Shown here one piece after another: positions 33,412-47,300 of a stretch of DNA of 64,000 nt. The stretch comes from Thermothelomyces thermophilus ATCC 42464 (lineage: Eukaryota > Ascomycota > Sordariomycetes > Sordariales > Chaetomiaceae), in NCBI RefSeq assembly GCF_000226095.1, contig NC_016477.1, forward strand, positions 496,001 to 560,000, in the 5' to 3' direction. Position 1 is the first letter of the stretch; each line of letters opens with the position of its first letter. The translations under genes and the position numbers were made by a program. Under the pieces are notes generated by a model. The model was given only the letters and a program-made list of their open reading frames with translations, was not told the DNA's origin and made no database searches.

Positions 33412-36400
33412 CGCCTATGTAGTAGTAAGTAGTAGCGTAGTATAGGAGGAACTAGCGTAAGAGACCACTATATCGAGACCTCCCGGCAGAAACATAGGAA
33501 ATCGCTATAATCTTTGGACGACGGCGGCAAGACAAGCAATTATAGATAACAGCACAGTAGAAATAGCACGAAATGCTCGTACTAGTAGACAGTGGAGCAG
33601 AGATAAATCTGATTTCGCCGACACTTATAAATCAGCTGTTAATACCCTAGAGAGTGAAGCGGAAGCATGGCATAGTCAAAGGGCCATTTCTGATGTAATA
33701 GGTATATAGGGAGACTAAACTAATTAATATCACTATGGTAGGAAAGACTATAGCAGTCGTATTTAGCATTGTAGACATAGGCAATGATAAAGATATAATA
33801 TTAGGGTTACTATAGTATAAAGACTACGACCTAGACATTAGCTAGAAGAATGGTAGCTACCTACGACCCCGAACGGAGTCGTATTCGACTAGCGAGATAG
33901 GGAGCGTGTAAGGATCGCGAGCGGACGATGCTTAAGGAAAGGCATGTCCTACGGATCTACCGCAAGAGACGGATAGTGGCAGACAGACCACTACGGACTC
34001 TAGAAGAGGCGGCATAACGACATCGATATCGCGATAGGAGGAACGAGCTGAATTGCCGATAGCTGTTCTCTCCGTTGACGAATGCGGAGCACTGTAATTA
34101 GAGCAGTGGGTTAAGATAGGAGAAATCGCTAGTATCGCTATAGACGGAACTAAGTTCGTATACTATTAGAAAACCGAGAGACGAGATAAGACTAGGGAAG
34201 TACCAAAGGAGTACGAGGGATACCTAGCATTTGAACTAAAGCATCTGGAAGGATTACTAGAACATGGCCTATGGGATTACAAGATCAAGCTTAAGGAAGG
34301 AGCACGACTGAAGTTCTTCAAGATTTACCATATAAGCTAGACGTAGAACGAAGAACTTAAGCGATATTTGGAGGAGAACCTTCGAAGAGGATATATCTGC
34401 CTGTCGACATTGCTAGCAGGCTACCTGATCCTGTTTGTGCCTAAGAAAGACGGAAAGCTACGGTTATACGTTAACTATTGGCAACTTAACGAACAGACCG
34501 TGAAAAACCGATACCCGTTACTGCTAATCTCATAGCTCCGAGATTAGTTAGCAGGAGCCTAATATTTTATACGTCTTGACTTGCCATCGGCCTACAACCA
34601 TATACAGATTAAAGAAGGCGACGAGTAGAAAAATGAGTACCTTGTCATGCCATTCGGACTTACAAACGCGCTAGCAACGTTCTAAGCCCTAATTGATTAA
34701 GCTATCTAACCCTTTCTCGACAAATTTACGGTATATTATCTCGACGATATACTTATCTTCTCTAAGATAATAGACGAACACCGGAAGCATGTGATAGTAG
34801 TGCTAGATGTGCTACACGTGTACAAGCTATCAGTCAACAAGGAAAAGAGTAAATTCTATGTCAGGAAGACAGTCTTTTTAGGATACAAAATATCCCCAGG
34901 ACAAATCCGGATAGAACCTTCAAAGGTTGAAGCTATTAAGAATTGGCTACGACTGACGTTAGTTACGGAAGTATAAAGCTTCATCAGATTTACGAACTTC
35001 TACCAAATGTTCATCAGGAACTTTAGAGCGATCGTACGACCTTTATACGAGCTTACCAAGAAGAATGCTAAATTCCAATGGGAAGAGCAATACGAGCAAG
35101 CATTTACGTAGATCCGTAATGCCATTACTGAAGATCTAGTACTGGTACTGCCAGACCCCAAGAAGCCATTCGAGGTGGAAACGGACGCTTCAGACTACGC
35201 CATTGGAGGACAATTGGGACAACGAGACGAACAAGGGAAGCTATATCCTATAGCCTTCTTTTCAAAGAAGCTCGACGGACCACGTCTCAATTATCCGATT
35301 TACGACAAGGAACTACTTACAATTGTCGAAGCTTTTAAGGAATGGCAACTATACCTCAGTGGTACGATTAAACCAGTATAAGTGTATATAGATTATAAGA
35401 ATTTGCGATACTTCATAACAACGAAGGAACTTAACAGACGACAAATACGATAGGCAGAATTCCTCGCGGAATTTAACTTCGAGATCCGCTATAAGAAGGG
35501 CAAAGAAAACGTACAAGCGGACATTTTAAGTCGACGAACGGATCATACAAAAGGACGAACGGGAATAACATTACCGTTATTCAAGGAACGAATAGATAGA
35601 ACGCTATATTACGAAACGTAGATACCTGTAGAAGATGATCTACTTGACTCGTTCCTAGAATGCTATATAATCTTTCGAGAGGAAAGGATTAACGAGGCAC
35701 AGTATCAAGCAGCACCTAGACTAGTGGTACCTGACGGAGTGGAAGAAAGAGATAGGAAACTCTGGTACCGAGGCAAAGTGTATATCTATGACAAAGATCA
35801 ATAGCTGTAGATGATTCGAGAACTCTACGAGTCGAAACTCGGAGGATACAAAGGAGTTACGAAGACTGTCGCACAAGTCAAGAAACACTACGACTTTCTA
35901 TAGTTGACGGCACGAGTTAAGGAAGTCGTATGGAACTACGATATTTGCAATCGAAGCAAGACGGCACGACATAAGCCGTATAGGCTACTTTAGCCACTAC
36001 TAATAGCTGACAAACCATGGAGTTTAGTCACGATAGACTTTATTACGAAGCTGCTAGAATCTAAGGACATAGCTATAGGAGTGACCTACGATAGTATTCT
36101 TATTATAGTAGATTGCCTGACTAAGTAGGTATACTTCTTTCCCTATAAGGAGTCCTGGACAGCGGAACAGTTAGCAGACGTGATCTATCGGCAAGTTACA
36201 TCAGTGCATGCTTGGCCGCAAGAATGGATCACCGATAGAGACACCAAGTTCGCGTCGAAGTTCTGGCAAGCGTTAATGTAACGATTGGGCGTTAATAGCA
36301 AGCTGTCAACGGCATATCACCTACAGACTAATAGACAAACGGAGCGACTAAACCAAGTTGTTAAACAGTACCTCCGCTCTTATGTTAACTACTAGCAAAA

Positions 36401-37115
36401 TGACTAGGTCATGCTGTTGCTAACAGTATAACTCGCTTATAACACGACGCCAACGGAAACGACCAAAGTCACACCGTTCTTCGCGAACTACGGATATGAA
36501 GCAGACCTTAGGTAAGGACTAGAGGTTATAGTGCTAAGAGCAGCAGTCAAAGTAGAACAGATGCACGTACTATATGAGAAGCTTAAAAAGGAACTCGAGT
36601 TTGTTAGAACTAGAATAAAGAACTACTACGATAAATATAGGCTCGAGGGACCTTGCCTAGAGAGGGGAGACAAAGTCTACCTGATTGTACGAAACCTGCG
36701 AACCAAACGACTAAGCGCGAAGCTAGACTTCAAGAAGGTCGGACCCTTCGTTGTCAAAGAACGAATTTCGACATCTAACTACCGACTATCGTTACCGTCA
36801 TCTATATGCCTATAGACGGATGTTTTTCATATTTCACTTCTCGAACTAGCACTAAAGAACGCTAAGGTTGCTACGCACATCGAAGCAGAGGACGAAGAGG
36901 AAGAATAGGATGTCGAAGAAATTCTAGATTCACGTATCATTAATAGGGAACTATAGTACCTGGTCAAATGGCTTGATTTCAGACTAGAAGATAACTTATA
37001 GGAACTAGTCAAGAATTTGAACTGCCCTGAGAAACTAGAACAGTTCCATCGGTAGAACCCGGATCGACCAAAGGAAAACCCGGGACAGAACTAAAGACGG
37101 CGCCCTAGTCGATAG
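33368..37115 (+). pseudogene. E3 pol with 27-bp deletion in RT
   Basis: Protease LVDSGAE near 33588-33605; RT about 34230-34975 with YLDD intact near 34740-34752; RNase H about 35160-35540; integrase about 35780-36800; chromodomain about 36850-37060. Compared with E1, E2 and E5, 27 bases are missing at about 34630, removing nine codons upstream of the YLDD motif. Frame is kept to the TAG at 37113-37115. Confidence 0.88.
33369..33398 (+). promoter_or_regulatory. E3 gag-pol -1 frameshift signal (intact heptamer)
   Basis: G GGA AAC at 33369-33375, in the correct gag phase (codons TTG GGA AAC). Spacer is GGGTTA, then a hairpin based on GGGCCC TTCGAG GGGCC(T). Gag stops 36 bases after the heptamer, and pol is open in the -1 frame apart from RIP stops. 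Confidence 0.72.
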
Positions 37116-37414
37116 CATTGACGGCATCATTAATCTGTGACGAGGGTATAGCAGGCGTCTCTTGCTGCTTAATCTCCTCTAACTCGTCCAAGGTCGACAG
37201 ACTACGTGCTACTATATCGGCACCTTTCTCTACCAAAAACTCCTTCTACTGACGAAGACGCCGGAGCCGTATAAGCTTTTCGGATAACTTACGCTAGGCC
37301 TCTTCTAGATAGTGTTAGGATTCATCTAGCTCAAGTTCGGCACGACGTTTAGCATCTTTGATATGACGCTGCTCCTAAAGAATGCGATCTACTAGAACGA
37401 ACATTAGGAATTAT

Positions 37415-37449
<35 letters not shown>

Positions 37450-37669
37450 AGACAGGCTTATAGGAAGAAAGCGAGATGCTAGAGCTATCGTAAGAACGAC
37501 CTTGACAAATACAGGCCTCGTAACGCTTTGTATATATGATCATTTTGCAGACGAGGCCTTGCGACGCGCACCAAGAGCAAGGTATAACAATAAAACCGTT
37601 CTTAGCGATGTTCTAAGCAAGGGAAGCACGGTAACGTGCAGAATACGACTTCCGTTTCTCTATTGGCAT
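37009..37669 (-). pseudogene. E3 antisense Cys-rich/coiled-coil ORF
   Basis: Best preserved first half in the E1-E5 group: PCSWCASQGLVCKMI (CX2CX6C) and RYEACICQGRSYD (second motif, one Cys now Tyr). The 30-base poly(A) at 37418-37447 lies between the Cys-rich and coiled-coil halves, and the frame differs between halves. Confidence 0.62.
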
Positions 37670-37796
37670 TTTGTTAGCATGGCGACCACGATGTAGAAAT
37701 AGGGAGAATGCAGTACTCATAAGCGAAGGGTTGTTAGCGCTATTTGAAACGACCTAAGAGGGCTTTTGGGTCGAAAGCCTTGAAGGAGGGGCATCG

Positions 37797-38244
37797 TGTC
37801 ACGGATAAGCATATAGGCGGCCTGGCAGGCTATAGCTAGGACACGGGACATTCTGACAGCCAATCACTCGACGGACTAATCAGAAGATTATCACCGCTAA
37901 GACTAAGGTCTTCACTAGTGATAATAATATGTCACCGTCGACAATGTAGAATCACGAAGTGAAAAGAGAAGTGATACTAGTAATAACTATTGAAGAAGGA
38001 CAGACCATTGTGTATATATAGCTAGCTAGTCACTCGTTATGGTAGACTCTGGGAGTTCGCTAGTGGTAACAATCACAATCATAGTACTTATACCAAGCAT
38101 TGCTAATTACTGTGAGAGACAACTCTAAGTGTTGTTGTAAACCCTTTGGCTTCACCGAATCCCTCAGACGACCTGCCTGCTTGTCCCGCTTTACCTACCT
38201 CCGTCTGGACCCTTTCAGAAGAAGTCTGAGTTGGGTTCGTCACA
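37797..38244 (+). repeat. E3 3' LTR
   Basis: 448 bp, followed by GGTAG. Confidence 0.94.
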
Positions 38245-38249
38245 GGTAG

Positions 38250-41200
38250 CGTAATATAGGAGGAACTAGTATAAGAGACCACTATATCGAGACCTCCCGG
38301 CAGAAATATAGGAAATTGCTATAATCCTTAGACGACGGTAGCAAGACAAGCGATTATAGACAATAGTATAATAGAAATAGCACGAAATGCTCGTACTAGT
38401 AGATAGTAAAGTAGAGATAAACCTAATTTTACTAATACTTGTAAATTAGCTATAGATACCCTAGAGAATAAAGCAGAAGTATAACATAGTCAAAGGGCTA
38501 TTTCTGACATAATGGATATATAGAGAGACCGAACTAATCGATATCACTATAGCAAGAAAAACTATAGTAGTCATATTTAGTATCGTAGACATAGGCAACG
38601 ACAAAGACATAATATTAGGATTACCATAGTATAAAGATCACAACCTAGACATTAGCTAGAAGAATAGTAGCTACCTACGACCCCGAACGGAGTCGTATTT
38701 AACTAGCGAGATAGGGAGCACGCAAGGATCACGAGCAGACAATACTTAGGGGAAGGCATGTCCTACAGATCCACCGCAAGAGACGGACAATGGCAGGCAG
38801 ACTACTACAGACTCTAGAAGAAGCGGCATAATAATACCAACATTACGACAGGAGGAACGAGCTAAATTGCTAATAGCTATTCTCTCCGTTGACGAATGCA
38901 GAGCACTGTAACTAGAGTAGTAGGTTAAGATAGGAGAAATCGCTAATATTACTATAGACGGAACTAAGTTTGTATACTATTAGAAAGCCGAGAAACAAGA
39001 CAAGACTAGGGAAGTACCGGAGGAATATAAAAGATACCTAGCATTCGAACTAAAGTATCCAGAAGGATTACTAGAACATGGCCTATAGGATCACAAGATC
39101 AAGCTTAAGGAAGGAGTATAACTAAAGTTCTTTAAGATTTACTATACGAGCTAGATACAGAACGAAGAACTTAAGTGATATTTGGAGGAGAACCTTCGAA
39201 GAGAATATATCTGCCTATCGACATTGCTAGTAGGCTACCTAATTCTGTTTATGCCTAAGAAAGACGGAAAGCTACGGTTATATATCGACTATTGGCAACT
39301 TAACGAACAGACCGTGAAAAACCAATACCCGTTACCGCTAATCTTACGGCTCTGAGATTAGTTAGTAGGAGCCTAATATTTCACGCGTCTTGACTTGCCA
39401 TTGGCCTATAACTATATATAGATTAAAGAAGGTAATAAGTGGAAAATGGCCTTTAGGATACCTTATAGCTACTATAAGTACCTCGTTATACTATTTAGAC
39501 TTACAAACGCGCTAGTAACGTTCTAAGCCCTAATTGATTAAGCTATCCGACCCTTTCTCGATAAATTTACGGTATATTATCTCGACGATATACTTATCTT
39601 CTCTAAGACAATAGATAAATACTAAAAGTATATAAGAGTAGTGCTAGACGCGTTATACGCGTACAAGCTATTAGTTAACAAGGAAAAGAGCGAATTCCAC
39701 GTTAGGAAGACGGTATTTTTAGGATACAAAATATCCCTAGGACAAATCCAGATAGAACCTTTAAAGGTCGAAGCTATCAAGGATTAGCTATAACCGACGT
39801 TAGTCATAGAAGTACAAAGTTTCATCGGGTTTACGAACTTCTACCAGATGTTTATTAGGAACTTTAGAGTGATCGTAAGACCTTTATACGAACTTACTAA
39901 GAAGAACGCTAAATTCCAATAGGAAGGACAGTATAAGCAAGCATTTATATAGATCCGCGACGCCATTACTAAAGATCTAGTACTAGTGTTACTAGACCCT
40001 AAGAAGCCATTTGAGGTAGAAACGGATGCTTTAGACTACGCCATCGGAGGATAATTAGGATAACGAGACGAATAAGGGAAGCTACATCCTATAGCCTTCT
40101 TTTTAAAGAAGCTCGATAGACTACGTCTTAATTATCCAATCTATAATAAAGAACTACTTGCAATTGTCAAAGCTTTCAAGGAATGGCGACTATACCTTAG
40201 TGGCACGATCGAACCGGTATAAGTATATATAGATTACAAGAACTTACGATACTTTACGACGACGAAGGAGCTTAACGGACGACAAATACAATAGGTAGAA
40301 TTCCTTACGGAATTTAATTTTGAGATCTGCTACAAGAAAGGTAAAGAGAACGTACGAGCGGACGCCCTAAGCTGACGAACGGATCATACGGAAGGACGAA
40401 CGGAAACAACGCTACTATTATTTAAGGAACAGATAGACGGAACGCTGCATTACGAAACGTAGACGCCCGTAGAAGACGATCTACTTGACTCGTTCCTAGA
40501 ATATTATACAATCTTTCGAGAAGAAAGGATCGACAAGGCATAATATCAAGTAACACCTAGACCAGTGGTACCTAACGGAGTGGAAGAAAAAGATAGGAAA
40601 CTTTGGTACCGAGGCAAAGTATATATCTATAATAAAGATCAATAGCTACGAATGATTTAAGGACTCTACAAGTCGAAACTCGGAGGATATAAAGGAGTTA
40701 CGAAGACTGTCGTACAAGTTAAGAAACACTATGACTTTCCATAGCTAACGATACGAGTTAAGGAAGTTATATAGAGCTGTAATATCTATAATTGAAGCAA
40801 AACGGCACGATATAAGCCGTATAGGCTACTTTAGCTACTACTAATAGCTAACAAACTATAGAGTTTAGTTACAATAGACTTTATTATAAAACTGCTAGAA
40901 TCTAAGGATACAGCCACAGGGGTAATCTACGATAGTATTCTCACTATAGTAGACCGCCTAACTAAATAGGTATACTTCTTTCCCTATAAGGAGTCCTAGA
41001 CAGCGGAACAGTTGGTAGACGTAATCTATTAGCAAGTCGTATTAATACACGCTTAGCCACAGGAATAGATCACTGACAGAGATACCAAGTTCGTATCGAA
41101 GTTCTAGCAAGCATTAATATAACGATTAGGCGTTAACAGCAAGCTATTAACGGCATATTACCTACAAACCGACGGACAAACGGAGCGACTAAACCAAGTT

Positions 41201-41956
41201 GTCAAATAGTACCTCCGTTTTTATATTAACTACTAGTAAAACAACTAGGTCATGCTATTACCAATAGCATAACTCGCTTACAATATAATGCTAATAGAAA
41301 CGACCAAAGTTATACCATTCTTTACAAACTACGGATATAAAGCAGACCTTAGGCAAGGATTAGAGGTCATGGTGCCAAGAGTAGCAGTCAAAGCGGAACA
41401 AATATACGTACTATATAAGAAGCTTAAAAAGAAACTTAAGTTCGTCAAAACTAGAATAAAGAACTACTATAATAAATATAGGCTCGAGGGACCTCGCCTA
41501 GAGAGGGGAGACAAAGTCTATCTAATTATACGAAACTTATAAACCAAACGACCAAGCATAAAGCTAGACTTTAAGAAGGTTAGACCCTTTATTATCAAGG
41601 AACGAATCTCGACATCTAACTACCGATTATCATTACCATTATCTATATAATTATAGACAGATGTTTTTCATATTTCACTTCTCGAACTAGCACCGAAGAA
41701 CGTTAAGGTTACTACAAACATCAAAGCAAAGGACAAAGAGGAAGAATAAGACGTCAAAGAAATTCTAAATTTATATATTATTAATGGGGAACTATAGTAT
41801 CTAGTTAAATAGCTCGATTTTAGACTAGAGGATAACTTATAAGAACTAGTCAAGAATTTGAATTGCCCTAAGAAACTAGAACAGTTCTACTAGCAGAACC
41901 CGGATCGACTAAAGGAAAACCTAGGACAGAACCAAAGACGGCGCCCTAGTCGATAG
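38250..41956 (+). pseudogene. E1 pol, main part
   Basis: Continues E1 pol after E3. Protease about 38390; RT about 39010-39790 with YLDD; RNase H about 39990-40380; integrase about 40600-41640 (open piece 41288-41542); chromodomain about 41690-41880; stop TAG 41954-41956. Many RIP stops, for example in RNase H and integrase. Confidence 0.88.
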
Positions 41957-42511
41957 CATCGACGGTATCATTAATCTATGACGAGGGTATAGCAGGCGCC
42001 TCCTGCCGCTCTTACTGCTTAACCTCCTCTAACTTGTCTAAAGTCGATAGACCACGCGCCACTATATTGGCACCTTTCTCTACTAAAAACTCCTTCTACT
42101 AACGAAGACGCCAGAGCCATATAAGCTTTTTGGATAACTCGTGCTAGGCTTCTTCTAGATAGCATTAGGATTTATCTAGCTCAAGCTTGGTACGACGTTT
42201 AGCATCCTTAATACGATGCTACTCCTAGAGAATATGATTTACTAGAACAAATATTAGGAATTACATTTAAAAAAAAAAAAAAAAACAAAGGAGACGTGCT
42301 TATAGGAAGAAAGTGGTATACTAGAGCCGTTATAAGAATAACCTTGACAAATGTAGGCTTTATAACGCTTCGTACGTATAATCATTTTGCAGACAAGGCC
42401 TTGCGACACGTACCAAGAGCAAGGTATAACGACAAAACCGTTCTTAGCGATGTTCTAAGCAAGGGACACACGGTAACGTATAGAATGCGACTTCCATTTC
42501 TCTATCGGCAT
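41850..42511 (-). pseudogene. E1 antisense Cys-rich/coiled-coil ORF
   Basis: Same position and layout as in E2 and E3. Poly(A) at 42269-42285 (17 bases). Several Cys now Tyr. Confidence 0.55.
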
Positions 42512-42638
42512 TTTGTCAATAAGGCAACTACAACGTAGAAATAGGAAGAATATAGTACTTACAAGCAAAGGGTTATTAGCATTATTTGAAACGGCCTAAG
42601 AGGGCTTTCAGGTCAAAAGCCTTAAAGGAGGGGCATCG

Positions 42639-43092
42639 TGTCACGGATAAGCACATGGACGGCCCGGCAGGCTGTAGCCAGGACGCGGGACATTCCGATA
42701 GCCAATCACTTGACGGACTAATCAGAAGATTATCACTACCAAGACTAAGGTCTTCACTAGTGATAATAACATGTCACCGTCGACAACGCGGAATCACGGA
42801 GTGAAAGGAGAAACGGTACTAGTAATAACTATTGAAGAAGGACAGATAATTGTATATATATAGCTAGCTAGTTACTTGTTATAGTAGACTTTGGGAGTTT
42901 ACTAGTGATAGCAACCCAACCTATAATTATAAGAACTTATACCGAGTATCACTGACTATTGTAGGAGATAACTCTAGTGTTGTTATAAACCCTTTGGCTT
43001 TACCGAATCCCTTAGACGACCTGTACGCTTGTCCCGCTTAATTTACCTCCGTCTGAACCCTTTCAGAAGAAGTCTAAGTTAGGTTCGTCACA
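42639..43092 (+). repeat. E1 3' LTR
   Basis: 454 bp, followed by CTTTT (target duplication). Confidence 0.93.
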
Positions 43093-43158
43093 CTTTTAAG
43101 TACTATAGCCTCTCTTACTATAAGGGAGAACGTTAGAAGTTCTACTTTAGTACTTAAC
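43093..43158 (-). pseudogene. Ty1/copia pol fragment: RNase H, short middle piece
   Basis: Read on the minus strand: LSTKVELLTFSLIVREAIV, matching the copia RNase H block LSTxEAEYxALxxxxxEA. It joins in frame to 51146-50745 on one side and to 20306-19980 on the other when E4 and E1 are removed. Confidence 0.85.
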
Positions 43159-43604
43159 TGTAACGAACCTAACTTAGACTTCTTTTAAAAGGGTTTAGAC
43201 GAAGGTAGATTGAGCAGGACAAGCAGGCAGGTCGTCTAAGGGATTTGGTAAAGCCAAAGGGTTTATAATAACACTAAAGTTATCTCTTATAGTAATTAGC
43301 AATACTTAGTATAAGTACTATGATTGTGATTATTACCACTAGTGAACTCTTAGAGTCTACCTAACGAGTAACTAGCTAGCTATATATATACAATTGTCTG
43401 TCCCTCTTTAATAGTTATTACTAGTACTATTCCTCCTTTTACTCTGTGATTCCGTGTTGTCGACGGTGACATGTTATTATTACTAGTGAAGACCTTAGTC
43501 TTAGCGGTAATAATCTTCTAATTAGTCTATTAAGTAATTGGCTGTTAGAATATCCTATGTCCTGGCTATAGCCTGCTAGGCCATCTATATACTTATCTAT
43601 AATA
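43159..43604 (-). repeat. E4 3' LTR
   Basis: 446 bp in reverse orientation, starting TGTAACGAACC on the plus strand. Confidence 0.92.
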
Positions 43605-43730
43605 CGATGCCTTTCCTTTAAGGCTTTCGACCTGAAAGCCCTCTTAGGCCGTTTCAAATAGTGCTAATACCCTTTGCTTATAAGTACTATATTCTTTCTA
43701 TTTCTATATTATAGTTGCTATATTAATAAA

Positions 43731-44382
43731 ATGCTAATAGAGAAACGGAAGTCGTATTCTATATATTACTATGCTTCCTTTGCTTAGAACATTGCTAAGA
43801 ACAGTTTTATCGTTATACCTTGCTCTTAGTACACGTTATAAGGCCTTGTCTATGAAATGATCGTACATATAAAGCGTTATAAAGCCTATATTTATTAAGG
43901 TCGTTCTTATAATAGCTCTAGTATCCTGCTTTCTTCCTATAAGCTTGTCTCCCTTTTTTTTTTAAATATAATTCCTAATATTCGTTCTAGTAGATTGCAT
44001 TCTCTAGGAGTAGCGTCATATTAAGGATATTAAACGTTATACCGAACTTAAGCTAGATAAATCCTAATGCCGTCTAGAAGAAGCCTAGCGCGAGTTGTCT
44101 AAAAAGCTTATATAGCTCTAGCGTCTTTGTCAGTAGAAGGAGTTTTTAATGGAGAAAGGTACCGATATAATAGCGTATAGTCTATTGACCTTAGACAAGT
44201 TAGAGGCGGTTAAGTAGTAAGAGTAGCAAGAGGTACCTGCTATGCCCTTGTCAGAGATTAATAATACTATCGATATTATTAACTAGGGCGTCATCTTTAG
44301 TTCTATCCTAGGTTTTCCTTTAGTTAATCTAGGTTCTACCGGTAGAACTATTCTAGTTTCTTAAGGTAGTTCAAATTCTTAA
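43731..44382 (+). pseudogene. E4 antisense Cys-rich/coiled-coil ORF
   Basis: Begins MLIEKRKSYS on the plus strand, opposite to the element. Poly(T) of 10 bases at 43954-43963 separates the halves. The coiled-coil half keeps a recognisable QKEFLMEKGTD block. Confidence 0.55.
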
Positions 44383-47300
44383 CTAGTTTTTATAAGTTAT
44401 CCTCTAGTCTAAAATCAAGCTATTTGACTAGATACTATAATTCCCCATTAATAGTATATAAATCTAGAATTTCTTCGATATCCTATTCTTCCTCTTTGTC
44501 TTCTACTTCGATATATATAATAATCTTAGCGTTTTTCGGTACTAGTTCAAGAAGTAAAATATGAAAAATATCTGTCTGTAGTTATATAGATAATAGTAAC
44601 GATAGTCGGTAGTTAGATGTCGAAATTCGTTCCTTGATAACAAAGGGTCCGACCTTCTTAAAGTCTAGCTTCGTGCTTAGTCGTTTGGTTTGTAGGTTTC
44701 GTATAATTAGGTAGACTTTGTCTCCCCTCTCTAGGCAAGGTTCCTTGAGCCTATATTTATTATAGTAGTTCTTTATTCTAATTCTAATAAACTTAAGTTC
44801 CTTTTTAAGCTTCTTATATAGTATATATATCTATTCTACTTTGACTACTACTCTTGATACTATAACCTCTAGTCCTTGCCTAAGGTCTGCTTTATATCTG
44901 TAGTTTGTAAAGAACGGTGTAACTTTGGTCGTTTCCGTTAACGTTATATTATAAGCAAGTTATGCTATTGGTAATAGTATAACCTAGTTATCTTATTAGT
45001 AGTTAACGTAAGAACGGAGATACTACTTGATAACTTGGTTTAGTTACTCCATTTGTCCATTAGTCTATAGGTAATATGCCGTTAATAGCTTGCTATTAAT
45101 GCCTAATCGTTATATTAACGCTTACTAGAACTTCAATACGAACTTGGTATCTCTGTCGGTAATCTATTCTTATGGCTAAGTATATACTAATGTAACTTGC
45201 CGATAGATTACGTCTACTAGCTATTTAGCTATCTAGGATTCCTTATAGGGAAAGAAGTATACCTATTTAGTTAGGTAATTTATCATAGTGAGAATACTAT
45301 TATAGATTACTCCTATAGCTATGTCCTTAGATTCTAGTAGCTTTATAATAAAGTCTATTATAACTAAGCTCTATAGTTTATTAGCTATTGGTAGTAGCTA
45401 AAGTAGCCTATACGGCTTGTATTATGCTATTTTACTTCGATTGCAAATGTTGTAGTTCCATATAACTTCCTTAACTTGTGCCGTTAACTATAGAAAGTCG
45501 TAGTGTTTCTTGACTTGTGCGACAGTCTTCGTAACCCCTTTATATCCTCCGAGTTTCGACTTATAGAGTTCTCGAATCATCTATAGCTATTGATCCCTAT
45601 TATAGATATATACTTTGCCTTAGTACTAGAGTTTCCTATCCCTTTCTTCTACTCTATTAGGTATTAGTAGTCTAGGTACTGCTTAATACTATACCTTATT
45701 AATTCTTTCTTCTCGAAGGATTATATAGCATTCTAGGAACGAGTTAAGTAGATCATCTTTTATAGGTGTCTATATTTCGTGATATAGCGTTCCGTTCATT
45801 CGTTCCTTAAATAACGGTAGCATTGTTTCCGTTTGTCCTTCTGTATAATCTGTTCGTCGGCTTAAAGTATCTGCTTATACGTTCTCTTTGCCTTTCTTAT
45901 AGCGGATCTTAAAATTGAATTCTATAAGAAATTCTACCTATTATATTTGTCGTCTATTAAGCTCCTTTATCGTTATAAAGTATTATAAGTTCTTATAATC
46001 TATATATACTTGTACTAGTTCAATTATACTACTAAGGTATAGTTACCATTCTTTAAAAGCTTTAACAATTGTAAGTAGTTCCTTATTATAGATCAGATAA
46101 TTAAGATGTAGTCTATCGAGCTTCTTTAAAAAGAAGGCTATAGGATATAGCTTCCCTTGTCCGTCTCGTTATCCTAATTATCCTCCGATAGCATAGTCTA
46201 AAGCGTCTGTTTCTACCTCGAATAGCTTCTTAGAGTCTAGTAATACTAGTACTAGATCTTTGGTAATGGCGTTATGGATCTATGTAAATGCTTACTTATA
46301 CTATTCTTCCTATTAGAATTTAGCGTTTTTCTTTATAAGTTCGTATGAAGGTCGTACGATCGCTCTAAAGTTCCTAATAAACATTCGGTAGAAGTTCGCA
46401 AATCTAATAAAACTTCGTACTTCTATAACTAACGTCGGTTATAGCCAATTCTTAATAGCTTTAACCTTTAAGGGTTCTATCTAGATTTGTCTTAAGGATA
46501 TCTTATATTCTAAAAAGACTATCTTCCTAATATAGAATTCGCTCTTTTCCTTGTTAACTAATAGCTTATATATGTATAGCACGTCTAGCACTACTTTTAC
46601 GTACTTCCGGTGTTCGTCTATCGTCTTAGAGAAGATAAGTATATTGTCGAGATAATATACTGTAAATTTGTCAAGAAAGGGTCGGATAGCTTGATTAATT
46701 AGGGCTTAGAACGTTACCGGCGCGTTTGTAAGTCCGAATAGCATAACAAGGTACTCGTAATAGCCATAAGGTATCCTAAAGGCCATTTTTTACTCGTTGC
46801 ATTCTTTAATCCGTATATAGTTATAGGCCGATAGTAAGTCAAGACGTGTAAAATATTAGGCTCCTACTAACTAATCTTAGAGCTATAAGATTAGTAGTAA
46901 TAGGTATCGATTTTTTACGGTCTATTTGTTAAGTTACCAATGGTTAATATATAACTATAGCTTTCTATCTTTCTTAGGCATAAATAGGATCAGGTAGCCT
47001 ACTAGCAATATTAATAGGCAGATATATCCTTTTCGAAGATTCTCCTCTAAATATCGCTTAAGTTCTTTGTTCTATATCTAGCTCGTATAGTAAATCTTAA
47101 AGAACTTTAGTTATACTCCTTCCTTAAGCTTAATCTCGTGATCCTATAGGCCGTATTCTAATAGTCCTTCTAGATACTTCGGTTCGAATGCTAGGTATCC
47201 TTCGTATTCTTTCGATACTTCCCTAGTCTTGTCTTGTCTCTCGGTTTTCTAATAGTATATAAACTTGGTTCTGTCTAGGGTAATATTAGCGATTTCTCTT

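Larger units (their letters stand above)
30675..38244 (+). mobile_element. E3: full-length Ty3/gypsy chromovirus, nested in E1
   Basis: 7570 bp, LTRs of 448 bp, perfect target duplication GGTAG (30670-30674 and 38245-38249). Gag is 31150-33411, pol ends at TAG 37113-37115. It is one of the less RIP-damaged copies: the gag ATG and the slippery heptamer are intact. RT carries a 27-bp in-frame deletion. Confidence 0.95.
20312..43092 (+). mobile_element. E1: Ty3/gypsy chromovirus LTR retrotransposon, interrupted by E2 and E3
   Basis: LTRs of 454 bp at both ends. Target duplication is CTCTT (20307-20311) and CTTTT (43093-43097), differing by one C-to-T. Without E2, E3 and their duplications it is about 7.6 kb. 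Internal order: self-priming site, gag, pol (protease, RT, RNase H, integrase, chromodomain), antisense ORF, polypurine tract. It is inserted into the copia RNase H coding region. Many CAG/CAA/CGA codons are now stops, so it is dead by RIP. RT keeps YLDD near 39590. Confidence 0.93.
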
